Assembly: GCA_023228125.1 (NCBI GenBank)
Contig: JALOBT010000032.1
Location: 1-8,441, forward strand
Origin: Candidatus Cloacimonadota bacterium
GTDB taxonomy: Bacteria > Cloacimonadota > Cloacimonadia > Cloacimonadales > Cloacimonadaceae
DNA: 8,441 nucleotides
Reading direction: 5' to 3'
A model generated the notes under the pieces. The model was not told where the DNA came from. It ran no database searches and saw only the letters and a program-made list of their open reading frames with translations. How positions within the stretch are numbered: position 1 is the stretch's first letter; every line of letters starts with the position of its first letter. This document shows positions 1-7,964 of the stretch, piece by piece. The position numbers were made by a program, and so were the translations under genes.

Positions 1-334
1 CGCTGCCCAGACTGTCCTAGCCCCTTTGCTGTAGTGGAGATATCGTGAAGATAGTAGATAAAAAATCCTCCTACCCTTAGGTCAGCTTGAGCATAGGTAA
101 TGCAGAAAGGGGACTGCAAACGGGACGATTGCAATCCAGTAGCCCCAGTGCCGAAGCAGTAGCCAAATGATCTTCCCACTTGTCAAAGCGAATAATCCGT
201 GTAAATTCGTTTGATTAGTGAAATCCCTGTGACTATTCTTTTGTTTGCTGCACTGGCAAAATGGACTATCTTATTTCAAATTAACACACTGTAGCTGAGA
301 TCAATATATGATTTCAGCCTCATAAAAAGATTAT
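1..334. other. Upstream intergenic region without a supported gene
   Basis: No credible coding sequence is visible here. On the minus strand, a frame open from 214 back to the TAA at 77-79 gives 45 codons with no ATG; it includes the peptide RIIRFDKWEDHLATA. An overlapping minus-strand frame is also open for about 60 codons, again without ATG. These could be remnants of a decayed gene or insertion sequence, but I recognise no family. A small hairpin (TTTGC 244-248 with GCAAA 256-260) lies within. I found no good sigma70-type promoter: the best -35/-10 pairs upstream of 335 match poorly. The left edge is cut by the window, so an upstream gene or element may end just outside. Confidence 0.4.
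294..318. promoter_or_regulatory. 25-bp dyad directly upstream of the hybrid kinase gene
   Basis: The arms GCTGAGATCA (294-303) and TGATTTCAGC (309-318) are complementary at 9 of 10 positions and flank the 5-bp spacer ATATA. In plus-strand RNA the single mismatch becomes a G-U pair, so a hairpin could form that ends 16 nt before the ATG at 335. It has no following T-run on either strand, so it does not look like an intrinsic terminator. It could be an operator for a dimeric regulator or a 5'-UTR structure affecting translation. The symmetry is seen in the sequence; the function is inferred. Confidence 0.45.
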
Positions 335-3300
335 ATGGATATTAAACAATACCAGGCTTTTATCCAGCATGCTCCTTATGGCTTTGCCTATCATAGGATT
401 TTGCGCGGTGAAAACGGAAAGGCGACAGACTATCGCTTTTTGGAAGCGAATGATGAGTTCGGAAGGCTCACAGGGCTTGATCCGTCCAAAATTAAAGGTA
501 AAACAGTGCGGGAAGCTCTGTCCGAAATCGGGAAAACTGGCCTTGATTGGGTTTCCTTTTACGAACAGCTCAAGGCAGATCTATCAGAAAATGAAGATAA
601 GCAGTATTCTGAGTCTCTGGGATTGTGGTATCAGGTGCAGACAGACGCTGAGGAAAAAGACCGGCTTTCCATCTTTTTCTTTAAGAAAATAGAATCCCTT
701 AAGCTAAAACAGAAGCTGTATAATAGCGAATATCTGTTCAAGCATTTGATTCAAAACACTCAGGTTGCGCTGGTTGTACTTAGCAAGGAATATAAATTTC
801 TCTATAAGGAAAGTTTTGGGGGCAGAGAAAGACTTACCGGGCTCCCAATATCCGTCTTGAACGAGATGTGCGTATTTGACCTTATACATCCTGATGATCG
901 TGAATATGCCAAAAGCAGGTTACAGTGGATGAAAGAACATCCGGGCAAGCCTGATACTTACGAGATCAGGATAAAAAACCGCCAAGGAGCTTACACTTGG
1001 CTGGAAATCATTGGCAGCAATATGCCTGATTTCCTGGATCTGGGTGGCTACATCATGATTGGCAGGGATATCAGCAAACGCAAGGCTATAGAAGCCGCTC
1101 TGCTTGATAGTGACAACAGACTGCGCTATATTTCGAATAACGTTCGGGATATTGTCTTTTTGACCGACAAAGAGCTGAATGCCATTTACGTGAGTCCTTC
1201 AGTGCAGGATGTTTTGGGTTTAAGCCCTGAGCAACAGATAAATACAAAGCTGGAAGACAAATTTACCCCCCGTTCCTTACAGCTTTTATACAAGCTGCTA
1301 AAGGAAGAATTGGCCAATGAACGGGATCCGAATGTAGATAAAAACCGCAGCCGCATCGTGGAGCTTCAGCAGTATAAAGCGGATGGTAGCATCTTGGATG
1401 TAGCCACACACGTATCTATCGTGCGGGATGAAAACGGTGAATATAACGGGCTGCAGGGTGTGAGCAGAGATATTACCCAGCAAAAGCGTACTGAGTGCGA
1501 ACTGAAAGAAAAAAATCAGTATATCGAATCTTTGTTAAGTGCAATCCCAGATCTGATGTTTGTAACTAATCAAGATGGGGTGATAATAGATGTAAAATCT
1601 GGCCACGAAGCTTCTTTGTATATGCCCAAAGAGCAGGTATTAGGCTCACATATGAATGAAGTCTTGCCCGAAAATCTGGCAAAAAAGCTCTTTCAAAAGA
1701 ATGCCGAGGTGCTAAGAACCGGGAAAACCGGACACCTGCAATATCAGCTCATGATCAAAGGGGTCTTAGAAGATTATGAAGTCAGGATCAGTCCCTTTGG
1801 CGAAAATCAAGTCATCTCTTTGTCCAGAAATATCACAGAGCAGTTGCAAACTTTAGCGGCACTTCAGCAGCAGAATCAATTCCAAAAGATGATCACCGAT
1901 ATCTCTACTACTTTTGTGAAGGCCACCGTAGAAAATATCGATCAGGTTTTGTATGAAAGCCTGGCGAGGGTGGGGCAGTATTTTGACATTCACAGAGCCT
2001 ATATCTTCAGGTACTCTCAGGACTATAACATGCTCTACAATACCAATGAATGGAATGCGCCCGAACTGGAACCTATACAGGGTATGCAAAAAGTTTACTT
2101 ATCCTCAAATTCTCCTTGGTGGCATAAGCAGATCATGAGTGGAAAAATGGTCCAAACCAATGACATGCAAGATCTGCCTCCAGAAGCCAAAGCTGAGCAA
2201 AAAATCATGCAGAGATTTGATATCAGATCATGTTTGTTTGTGCCCATCGAAACAGGATCCCGGGTCTTGGGATATTTTGGTTTCGACAGCATCGGAAAAA
2301 AGCACAGCTTCAGCGAATCCGAGCTTGGCAACCTTAAAGTGATAGCCAATCTTCTGGCGGAAGTGCTGCAGAAGTTTGATTATGAGCGCAAGATGCAGGA
2401 GCAGGCGCAGCTTCAAGAGCTGATCAGCGGGATGGCCTTGCAATATATCAACCTTCCTACCAACGAATTGCAGGATTCCATATACGATTCTTTGTCGGAG
2501 CTGGCCAATTTTGCTCATGCGGATAGAGCTTTTATCTTTGAATATGACTGGGACAAGCAAATATGTATAAACACCAGCGAGTGGTGTGCCCCGGGGATAA
2601 GTGCTCAAAAAGAAAACCTGCAGAGCTTGCCTCTTAACGAAATGCAGGATTGGGTAATAAAGCACAAGGCAGGCGAAACGGTGATCGTGTCAGACTTGAA
2701 CCTATTAGATGAAAACGATAGCGTGCGCAAGATACTTAGTCCGCAAAAGATAAAGAGTGTACTCGCCTTGCCGATAATGCGTGGTGCAGACTGTCTGGGC
2801 TTTGTTGGCGTTGATTTTGTGCGAACTACCCAAAGATATTTTGATACAGAACTCACACTTTTGAAGCTCTTTGCCCAGCTTTTGGTGAACATTCGGAACC
2901 GCCAGGTCCTGGAAGAGGGTTTGATCCTGGAAAAGGAAAGAGCTGAGGCCGCAAATCAAGCAAAAAGTGAATTCCTGGCCAATATGAGTCACGAGATTCG
3001 TACTCCGCTCAATGGCGTGATCGGGTTTACAGAATTGCTGTTAAACTCTTCCCTCAGCCCGTCTCAACAGCAATATGCCCAGAACATCGTGTATTCCAGC
3101 CACAGCCTGCTGGGCATTATCAGTGATATACTGGATTTTTCAAAGATCGAAGCCGGCAAGCTGGAGCTTGATCTCGTCCCCACCGATCTGATTAAGTTAG
3201 TAGAGCATGCCACGGAAATCATTTCAATAAAGACGGCTAAAAAGAATATTGAACTGTTGCTGAATATCCCGGTGGACTTGCCCCGCTACGCTATTTTGGA

Positions 3301-4879
3301 TCCTTTGCGAGTGAATCAGATTTTGATCAATCTCTTGTCCAATGCCGAGAAATTCACTGAAAAAGGCGAGATTGAGCTGGGACTTTCTTTCATCAGGCAG
3401 GGCAAGGATCGCGCCGATATCAGATTTTCTGTCCGGGATACCGGCATCGGAATCGGTAAGGCCCACAAACTAAGCCTGTTTGAAGCTTTTACCCAATTAG
3501 ATTCATCCACCACCAGAAAATACGGTGGTACCGGCTTGGGACTGGTGATATCAAATAATCTGGCCAATTTGATGGGCAGCAAGATAGAGCTAAATAGCGA
3601 AGTAAACAAAGGTAGCGAATTCTTCTTTGTGATAAATTGCCAGGTTGAAATCCCCGCTCATAAAGATGAATATGCGCCCTCAAGGATCAAAAAAGCGATT
3701 GTTATCGATGATAATACCAGGAATCGCAGCATCTTGCAAGACCTGCTTAATCAATGGGGAATAGAAAGCAAGGGCTTTGCCAACAGCATCAATGCCATGA
3801 AATACCTGGAAGATCAGCTTGACTGCGATCTTATCATCCTGGATCATCAGATGCCTGAGCTCGGTGGCATCCCCACCATCAAGATGATCCGGCAGCAAAT
3901 GCCAAAGCCCCTGGCAGAATGCCCCATCATCCTGCTGCTGAGCACTTCAGATGATGAAGCAGTCCAAAAAGCTGTGCAGAAGCTGAAAATCCGTTATACT
4001 CTGGTGAAGCCCGTAAAAGCAGATGAATTGATGGAAATCCTAAAGTTCATCGATAACAATGAAGAGCCAAGTGCTAAAGCAGAAGTCAAGAAAGTCACCA
4101 GTTCAATAAAAACAATGCACTTTGAAGAAAATCCCCGCATTCTGATCGCGGAAGACAATGCTCTGAACCTCGCGCTGCTCAAAGAAATGATCTCCCGGCA
4201 GATTCCGAAAGCCCAGATTATCTCTGCCGCGGATGGCTTGGAAGCAGTGAATAAAGTCAAGGGCCTTGCCCCTCATATTGTCTTGATGGATGTGCAAATG
4301 CCAAATCTGGATGGCGTCAATGCCAGCATCGAAATCCGTAAATTCTCGAATATCCCCATCATCGCCGTTACAGCCGGAACCCTGAAGGAAGAGCGGGAGC
4401 GCTGTCTGAAAGCGGAAATGAACGATTTCCTCACCAAACCGGTAATGTTAAATGATCTTAGGGACATACTGACAAAGCATCTCCCTTTGGAACTTGCTGC
4501 TGCCCCAAAAGTGCAAGCCAGCTCCACCCCGGAAGATGTCAAGAAGCACTTTAACAAAGCTGCCCTGCTGCAAAACATCTCAGGTGATCTGCAGGTTTTG
4601 GACAGCCTGCTGGAGACTGTGCTAAGCACTTTCCCCGAAAAATTCCAGAACATCAGGCAAGCCCTGGAAGAATATGATGAAACTAAGCTCAAAGCCGCCC
4701 TGCACTCCTTGCGGGGATCAGCTCTAAACATGTATTTTACGGAGCTTGGCCTGAAGACAGGAAATCTGGAACAAACCTTTAATCAGATCTCTAACTCAAA
4801 AAGACAAGAGTTCTACCAGGAGATCGAATCAGAATGGTATAAAGTAAAGCAGATGATTTCTGAAGGCCTGTCTATCTGA
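335..4879 (+). CDS. Hybrid sensor histidine kinase (PAS x4, GAF x2, HisKA, HATPase, REC x2, HPt)
   Basis: This is a cytoplasmic multi-step phosphorelay kinase of 1514 residues, with no signal peptide or membrane segment. Approximate domain order: PAS 5-118, PAS 132-250 (ends GRDIS), PAS 260-385 (ends SRDIT), PAS 395-505 (ends SRNIT), GAF 515-681, GAF 705-853, a short coiled-coil linker, then HisKA with the H-box MSHEIRTPLNG (phosphoacceptor His886). The HATPase shows an N-box around 994-1007 (Asn999, Asn1003), a G1 box DTGIGIG at 1035-1041 and a G2 box GGTGLGL at 1064-1070. Receiver 1 has Asp1125/Asp1126, phosphoacceptor Asp1170, Thr1204 and Lys1225. Receiver 2 has Glu1273/Asp1274, Asp1319 and Lys1368. 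The C-terminal HPt has His1457 in HSLRGSALN. All catalytic residues look intact. The start at 335 is forced: an in-frame TAA lies at 323-325 and the first PAS begins at about residue 5. There is no strong Shine-Dalgarno, only the A-rich AAAAAGA before it. The input signal is unknown; four PAS and two GAF domains suggest soluble ligands or redox cues. No DNA-binding or enzymatic output is fused, so a separate response regulator must act downstream. Confidence 0.95.
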   Translation: MDIKQYQAFIQHAPYGFAYHRILRGENGKATDYRFLEANDEFGRLTGLDPSKIKGKTVREALSEIGKTGLDWVSFYEQLKADLSENEDKQYSESLGLWYQVQTDAEEKDRLSIFFFKKIESLKLKQKLYNSEYLFKHLIQNTQVALVVLSKEYKFLYKESFGGRERLTGLPISVLNEMCVFDLIHPDDREYAKSRLQWMKEHPGKPDTYEIRIKNRQGAYTWLEIIGSNMPDFLDLGGYIMIGRDISKRKAIEAALLDSDNRLRYISNNVRDIVFLTDKELNAIYVSPSVQDVLGLSPEQQINTKLEDKFTPRSLQLLYKLLKEELANERDPNVDKNRSRIVELQQYKADGSILDVATHVSIVRDENGEYNGLQGVSRDITQQKRTECELKEKNQYIESLLSAIPDLMFVTNQDGVIIDVKSGHEASLYMPKEQVLGSHMNEVLPENLAKKLFQKNAEVLRTGKTGHLQYQLMIKGVLEDYEVRISPFGENQVISLSRNITEQLQTLAALQQQNQFQKMITDISTTFVKATVENIDQVLYESLARVGQYFDIHRAYIFRYSQDYNMLYNTNEWNAPELEPIQGMQKVYLSSNSPWWHKQIMSGKMVQTNDMQDLPPEAKAEQKIMQRFDIRSCLFVPIETGSRVLGYFGFDSIGKKHSFSESELGNLKVIANLLAEVLQKFDYERKMQEQAQLQELISGMALQYINLPTNELQDSIYDSLSELANFAHADRAFIFEYDWDKQICINTSEWCAPGISAQKENLQSLPLNEMQDWVIKHKAGETVIVSDLNLLDENDSVRKILSPQKIKSVLALPIMRGADCLGFVGVDFVRTTQRYFDTELTLLKLFAQLLVNIRNRQVLEEGLILEKERAEAANQAKSEFLANMSHEIRTPLNGVIGFTELLLNSSLSPSQQQYAQNIVYSSHSLLGIISDILDFSKIEAGKLELDLVPTDLIKLVEHATEIISIKTAKKNIELLLNIPVDLPRYAILDPLRVNQILINLLSNAEKFTEKGEIELGLSFIRQGKDRADIRFSVRDTGIGIGKAHKLSLFEAFTQLDSSTTRKYGGTGLGLVISNNLANLMGSKIELNSEVNKGSEFFFVINCQVEIPAHKDEYAPSRIKKAIVIDDNTRNRSILQDLLNQWGIESKGFANSINAMKYLEDQLDCDLIILDHQMPELGGIPTIKMIRQQMPKPLAECPIILLLSTSDDEAVQKAVQKLKIRYTLVKPVKADELMEILKFIDNNEEPSAKAEVKKVTSSIKTMHFEENPRILIAEDNALNLALLKEMISRQIPKAQIISAADGLEAVNKVKGLAPHIVLMDVQMPNLDGVNASIEIRKFSNIPIIAVTAGTLKEERERCLKAEMNDFLTKPVMLNDLRDILTKHLPLELAAAPKVQASSTPEDVKKHFNKAALLQNISGDLQVLDSLLETVLSTFPEKFQNIRQALEEYDETKLKAALHSLRGSALNMYFTELGLKTGNLEQTFNQISNSKRQEFYQEIESEWYKVKQMISEGLSI

Positions 4880-4928
4880 GGCTTGAGAATTCCCCTGCAC
4901 CAGTTCTTGATCCTTCATCAGAAAATCC
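4880..4928. other. Short convergent intergenic gap, no clear terminator
   Basis: The TGA of the kinase gene (4877-4879) and the TAG of the minus-strand gene (complement of 4929-4931) face each other. A weak hairpin is possible between TTCTTGAT (4904-4911) and ATCAGAA (4917-4923), with one bulged T and a CCTTC loop. A second symmetric pair, TGATCC (4908-4913) with GGATCA (4937-4942), reaches into the minus-strand gene. Neither stem is GC-rich or followed by a T-run, so I do not call an intrinsic terminator. Termination may be factor-dependent or simply overlap the opposing gene. Confidence 0.4.
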
Positions 4929-7895
4929 CTATTTATGGATCACTGCCGTACCGGTCTTGCCATCCATTCTCACCAGAAGAGGATGGTCAAATTCGATATG
5001 CACAAAGAATTCTCCTTTTGCAATATGCGCCTGTTTCAGCAGCCAGTCCAAATCCACAAAATCTGTCCGCGAGGTATATGGTATGGTAAAGTAGCCCACC
5101 TTCATCGCCACCAGATTGTGGAAGAAATGAGTTCCCTGGCTGGCTTCCACGATAAAATCTTTGAGTCCGGTTTCCAGGATTACTTTGGCACGATCGATCT
5201 GAGGCCAGCGCACTGGGATGCCCAGGAATCTATCTCTGGAACCCCATCTACCCGGGCCGATCAGGATATAGCGTTTGCCTGCCTTGGCCATTTTGGCATT
5301 GAATATCTCTATCTCCTGCTGCATAGCGTAGGTCTTGGTCTTATCAAAAGTTTTCGGATCCAGATAGATGACATCTTGCAAATCATCGAACACTCCATTG
5401 CCCATGCCATGCTCGGTGTACATCAAGAGTTCATCTTTGCTTAACTGTTCACTATCGATATGATAAGCGTCCGTATTTACCGATAAAGGCCGGATCTGCA
5501 AGATGTAAAAAGTGGGTTTATTGGTCTGGAAATTATCTTGCTTTAGATTTACTGCGAATTCTATTTCCACCGGGTTACCCAGAGCGATCTCGCCGATTTC
5601 CAGCAATTCTTCCACGATTTTGGCCAAGGGGAAGTGTTTGTATTTCAGGATGCTGGAGAAGGTCAACACTTTGAATCCTTTGGCTTGTAGATTATCGGTA
5701 AGGCGGGAATCATCATAATCCCAGACCGAAGCCAGATAGCGCAAGCTGCCATGCTGTTCAGCATCTTTCAGGGTCAATTTGGACAAGGTGATATCTTCTT
5801 TACCGCTCAGGTCAAAAGCGTTATTGGCCAGGTTCAGGGCATAAAATTCCTTTTGCGAATTTCGCAGCACTTCCTGCTCGGTGAGCAGATCAATCTCAGG
5901 ATAGCGGGGACAAAAGCGGTGGTTGTTCTTGCCTTCCACCACGGCTTTGCCCAGTCCCAAGACGATATTGGCTATCCCATCAGAATTCGCCAGGCGCGCT
6001 GTGGGATAAAAGTTGTAAGACTGAGCCACCCCAGAAATATGAGGGTAATAATACTGTTCTCCCTTTTGGCAGCCCACTACTTCCTGGATGATCACCGCCA
6101 TTTTTTCTTCTTCAGCCTTATAATTCAAAGCGGCCAGAAAGCTAAGCGCAGCCTTGAGATACACAGAGGCAAAGACCAGCTTGATCGCATCCATTAGCTG
6201 TTTCAGCCGCTGAGCCTTATCGCTATGATTATTGGGCAACATATAGGTGCGATACACCCCCGCCAGGGGTTGAGATTGAGAATCCTCCAGGAGGCTGGAA
6301 GAGCGCACCGCAATGGGATAGTTTATCAGATCCAAATAGATTTTCAAGCGTTCCATCAGAGTTTCAGAAAGCTGTCCCTGGATAAAGATTTCGTCGATTT
6401 CCCCATCACTTTTGTCCTGAATGCTCTCTATGATGTGATTGCTCTCCACAAATTGGTCAAATTCATCGGTTCCGATGATAGCGGTAGAGGGCAGAGAGAT
6501 GGAAGTATTCACAAACTTCTTCTCATAATCCATGGTGCATAAAAGCGCATTGAGAAAGGCCAATCCTCGTCCTTTGCCGCCCAGAGAACCTTCTGTGAGG
6601 CGAATGACTTGATTCAGCTCCGAGAGTGAAGCCGCATCAAAATCGATAATCTTGCCCCGGTTCTTTTCGGTGCGGACCGTGCGGAAGACAAGGTGCAAAA
6701 ACTTGCGCAATTCATTTCTGGTTTCGAAGTCTTCGATCTTCAGGGGACGTATCTTTTTGGCGATCTGAATCTCCCCATGGGCAATCAGCCAATTTGAAAA
6801 GTGATTGTACCTGCTATGAAACTCCAGAGAATCCTCTGGTATGATGAGGATTTTATCTTCGAATTCTGCGATATTGGCAGCTTCATCTATCACTTCGCCA
6901 TCCGGACGGCGGAAGATGAAATTGCCAAAACCCAAGCTATGAACCATGTATTCCCGCAAGTCTCTGATGAGATGCTTGGAGTTTTTATTCAAAAAATGCA
7001 CGTGCAAATCCTTTGCTATCTGCTCATTTTCATCTTCTGAAGATTGCAGGATCAGCGGCAAATCCCTGTTTTGGGCCAATACATGTTTGATTAGTTTGAT
7101 TCCGGCCTGAGCATCGATCTCACCCTGTACTTTGTAGCGCACATCGGAGATCACGCAGAGTATATAATCTTTGTATTTTTCATAGAGACGGATGGCGTCT
7201 TCGTAGTCATGTGCCAAAAGCACTTTGGGGCGCACTCTCATCCGCAGATGTTTGTTGATGTCGCTCACTTCTTCTTGGATCAGCCTTTGAGTCTGCCTCA
7301 TAATCACCGAATACAAAGAAGGTAAAAACATGGAATAGTAATGCACGGAATCTTCCACCATAAGGATCACCCTTACCAGCCCGTGAGCCGTATCATATTC
7401 CACATTTTTACTGTCTTCCACGTTTTTGATCATGGCCAAAAAGAGCTTGGTATCACCATTCCAGAGGAAAACGTTGTCTATGTATTGACGTTCAGCTTCG
7501 TGACTTTCCCAGATCTGATAGTCTGAGCCCATGTTTAAGAGCAAAAGCACGGTGAGGTCGGGATGAGCTTCCTTGACCTTCCGGGCCAGCTCAAAAGGCC
7601 CGATTTCTCCGATGCGCACCATCGTAATTACCAGATCATAGGAATGAGATTTTAGCTTTTCCAGTGCCTGCGCACCGGTGGGTACAGAGGTAATTCTGGG
7701 AGCGGTGGAAAGGTTTAACTGCCTGTATTCACCGAAGATTTGTTCCGAAAGTCTGCCATCCTGTTCAAAGATAAAAGCGTCATAGAAAGTGGAGACTAAT
7801 AGTATGTGCCGCACACGCCTGTGCATCAATTGATGAAAGATATCCTCGCCGAACTTGAATTTGTTGTAGTAGTAATTCAGATCTTCTATTTTCAT
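4929..7895 (-). CDS. Dual receiver-like / PEP-pyruvate-binding (PPDK_N) ATP-grasp protein, PEP synthase-like but lacking the phosphohistidine domain
   Basis: This is a soluble protein of 988 residues, often annotated as phosphoenolpyruvate synthase, but only the nucleotide-binding part is present. Residues 29-160 resemble a receiver with the acceptor lost (DLVITMVRIG; Met92 where Asp is expected). Residues 173-318 form a second receiver with Glu181/Asp182, Asp251 in CVISDVR, Ser285 and Lys304, and a lengthened segment between the acidic pair and Asp251. Residues about 430-805 are the PPDK_N ATP-grasp: LGGKGRGLAF (Lys441), IAVRSSSLLEDS (Arg531), IIQEVV, then VEIEFA (Glu777, Glu779) and LQIRPL (Gln800, Arg802). 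These match the ATP-site residues known from pyruvate phosphate dikinase. No TSHAA-type phosphohistidine motif and no PEP-binding barrel follow. Instead there is a C-terminal block with IGPGRWGSRDRFLGIPV (879-895) and SQGTHFFHNL (919-928). The reaction catalysed is unknown; ATP-dependent phosphotransfer controlled by the receiver is an inference. The start is supported by GAGG 8 nt upstream and by an in-frame TGA 30 nt upstream. Confidence 0.9.
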   Translation of the reverse strand: MKIEDLNYYYNKFKFGEDIFHQLMHRRVRHILLVSTFYDAFIFEQDGRLSEQIFGEYRQLNLSTAPRITSVPTGAQALEKLKSHSYDLVITMVRIGEIGPFELARKVKEAHPDLTVLLLLNMGSDYQIWESHEAERQYIDNVFLWNGDTKLFLAMIKNVEDSKNVEYDTAHGLVRVILMVEDSVHYYSMFLPSLYSVIMRQTQRLIQEEVSDINKHLRMRVRPKVLLAHDYEDAIRLYEKYKDYILCVISDVRYKVQGEIDAQAGIKLIKHVLAQNRDLPLILQSSEDENEQIAKDLHVHFLNKNSKHLIRDLREYMVHSLGFGNFIFRRPDGEVIDEAANIAEFEDKILIIPEDSLEFHSRYNHFSNWLIAHGEIQIAKKIRPLKIEDFETRNELRKFLHLVFRTVRTEKNRGKIIDFDAASLSELNQVIRLTEGSLGGKGRGLAFLNALLCTMDYEKKFVNTSISLPSTAIIGTDEFDQFVESNHIIESIQDKSDGEIDEIFIQGQLSETLMERLKIYLDLINYPIAVRSSSLLEDSQSQPLAGVYRTYMLPNNHSDKAQRLKQLMDAIKLVFASVYLKAALSFLAALNYKAEEEKMAVIIQEVVGCQKGEQYYYPHISGVAQSYNFYPTARLANSDGIANIVLGLGKAVVEGKNNHRFCPRYPEIDLLTEQEVLRNSQKEFYALNLANNAFDLSGKEDITLSKLTLKDAEQHGSLRYLASVWDYDDSRLTDNLQAKGFKVLTFSSILKYKHFPLAKIVEELLEIGEIALGNPVEIEFAVNLKQDNFQTNKPTFYILQIRPLSVNTDAYHIDSEQLSKDELLMYTEHGMGNGVFDDLQDVIYLDPKTFDKTKTYAMQQEIEIFNAKMAKAGKRYILIGPGRWGSRDRFLGIPVRWPQIDRAKVILETGLKDFIVEASQGTHFFHNLVAMKVGYFTIPYTSRTDFVDLDWLLKQAHIAKGEFFVHIEFDHPLLVRMDGKTGTAVIHK

Positions 7896-7902
7896 GTTGC
7901 AT

Positions 7903-7907
7903 ACCTC
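7903..7907 (-). promoter_or_regulatory. Ribosome binding site of the PPDK_N-like gene
   Basis: On the minus strand GAGGT lies 7 nt before the ATG (complement of 7893-7895), a normal Shine-Dalgarno distance. Another ATG at 7 nt upstream is out of frame. This supports translation starting at 7895 and contrasts with the weak site before the kinase gene. Confidence 0.65.
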
Positions 7908-7937
7908 GAAATTGGGTGAATTTCATTTTAATTCAGC

Positions 7938-7964
7938 ATTGTGAGGATGCTCAAAAGCTGTCAA
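7938..7964 (-). promoter_or_regulatory. Candidate sigma70-like promoter for the PPDK_N-like gene
   Basis: Read on the minus strand, a perfect TTGACA (complement of 7959-7964) is followed after 15 nt by CACAAT (complement of 7938-7943), which matches TATAAT at 4 of 6 positions. A start site near 7931 would give a leader of about 36 nt. The -35 match is striking. The short spacer and weak -10 keep this tentative, and in FCB-group bacteria the primary sigma factor may prefer a different consensus. Confidence 0.3.

Noticed and set aside
241..275. Sigma70 promoter for the kinase gene
   Set aside because: The best -35 (TTGCTG) and -10 (TATCTT) candidates match only 3 and 4 of 6 positions, too weak to call.
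4904..4923. Bidirectional intrinsic terminator between the convergent genes
   Set aside because: The stem is short, AT-rich and bulged, and has no T-run on either side.
4883..5444. Plus-strand open frames opposite the 3' end of the PPDK_N-like gene
   Set aside because: They are antisense shadows of a well-supported coding frame with clear domain motifs, and their translations have no recognisable motifs.
4929..7895. Genuine phosphoenolpyruvate synthase (ppsA) or pyruvate phosphate dikinase (ppdK)
   Set aside because: Only the ATP-binding domain is present; the phosphohistidine motif and PEP/pyruvate barrel are missing, so no gene symbol is assigned.
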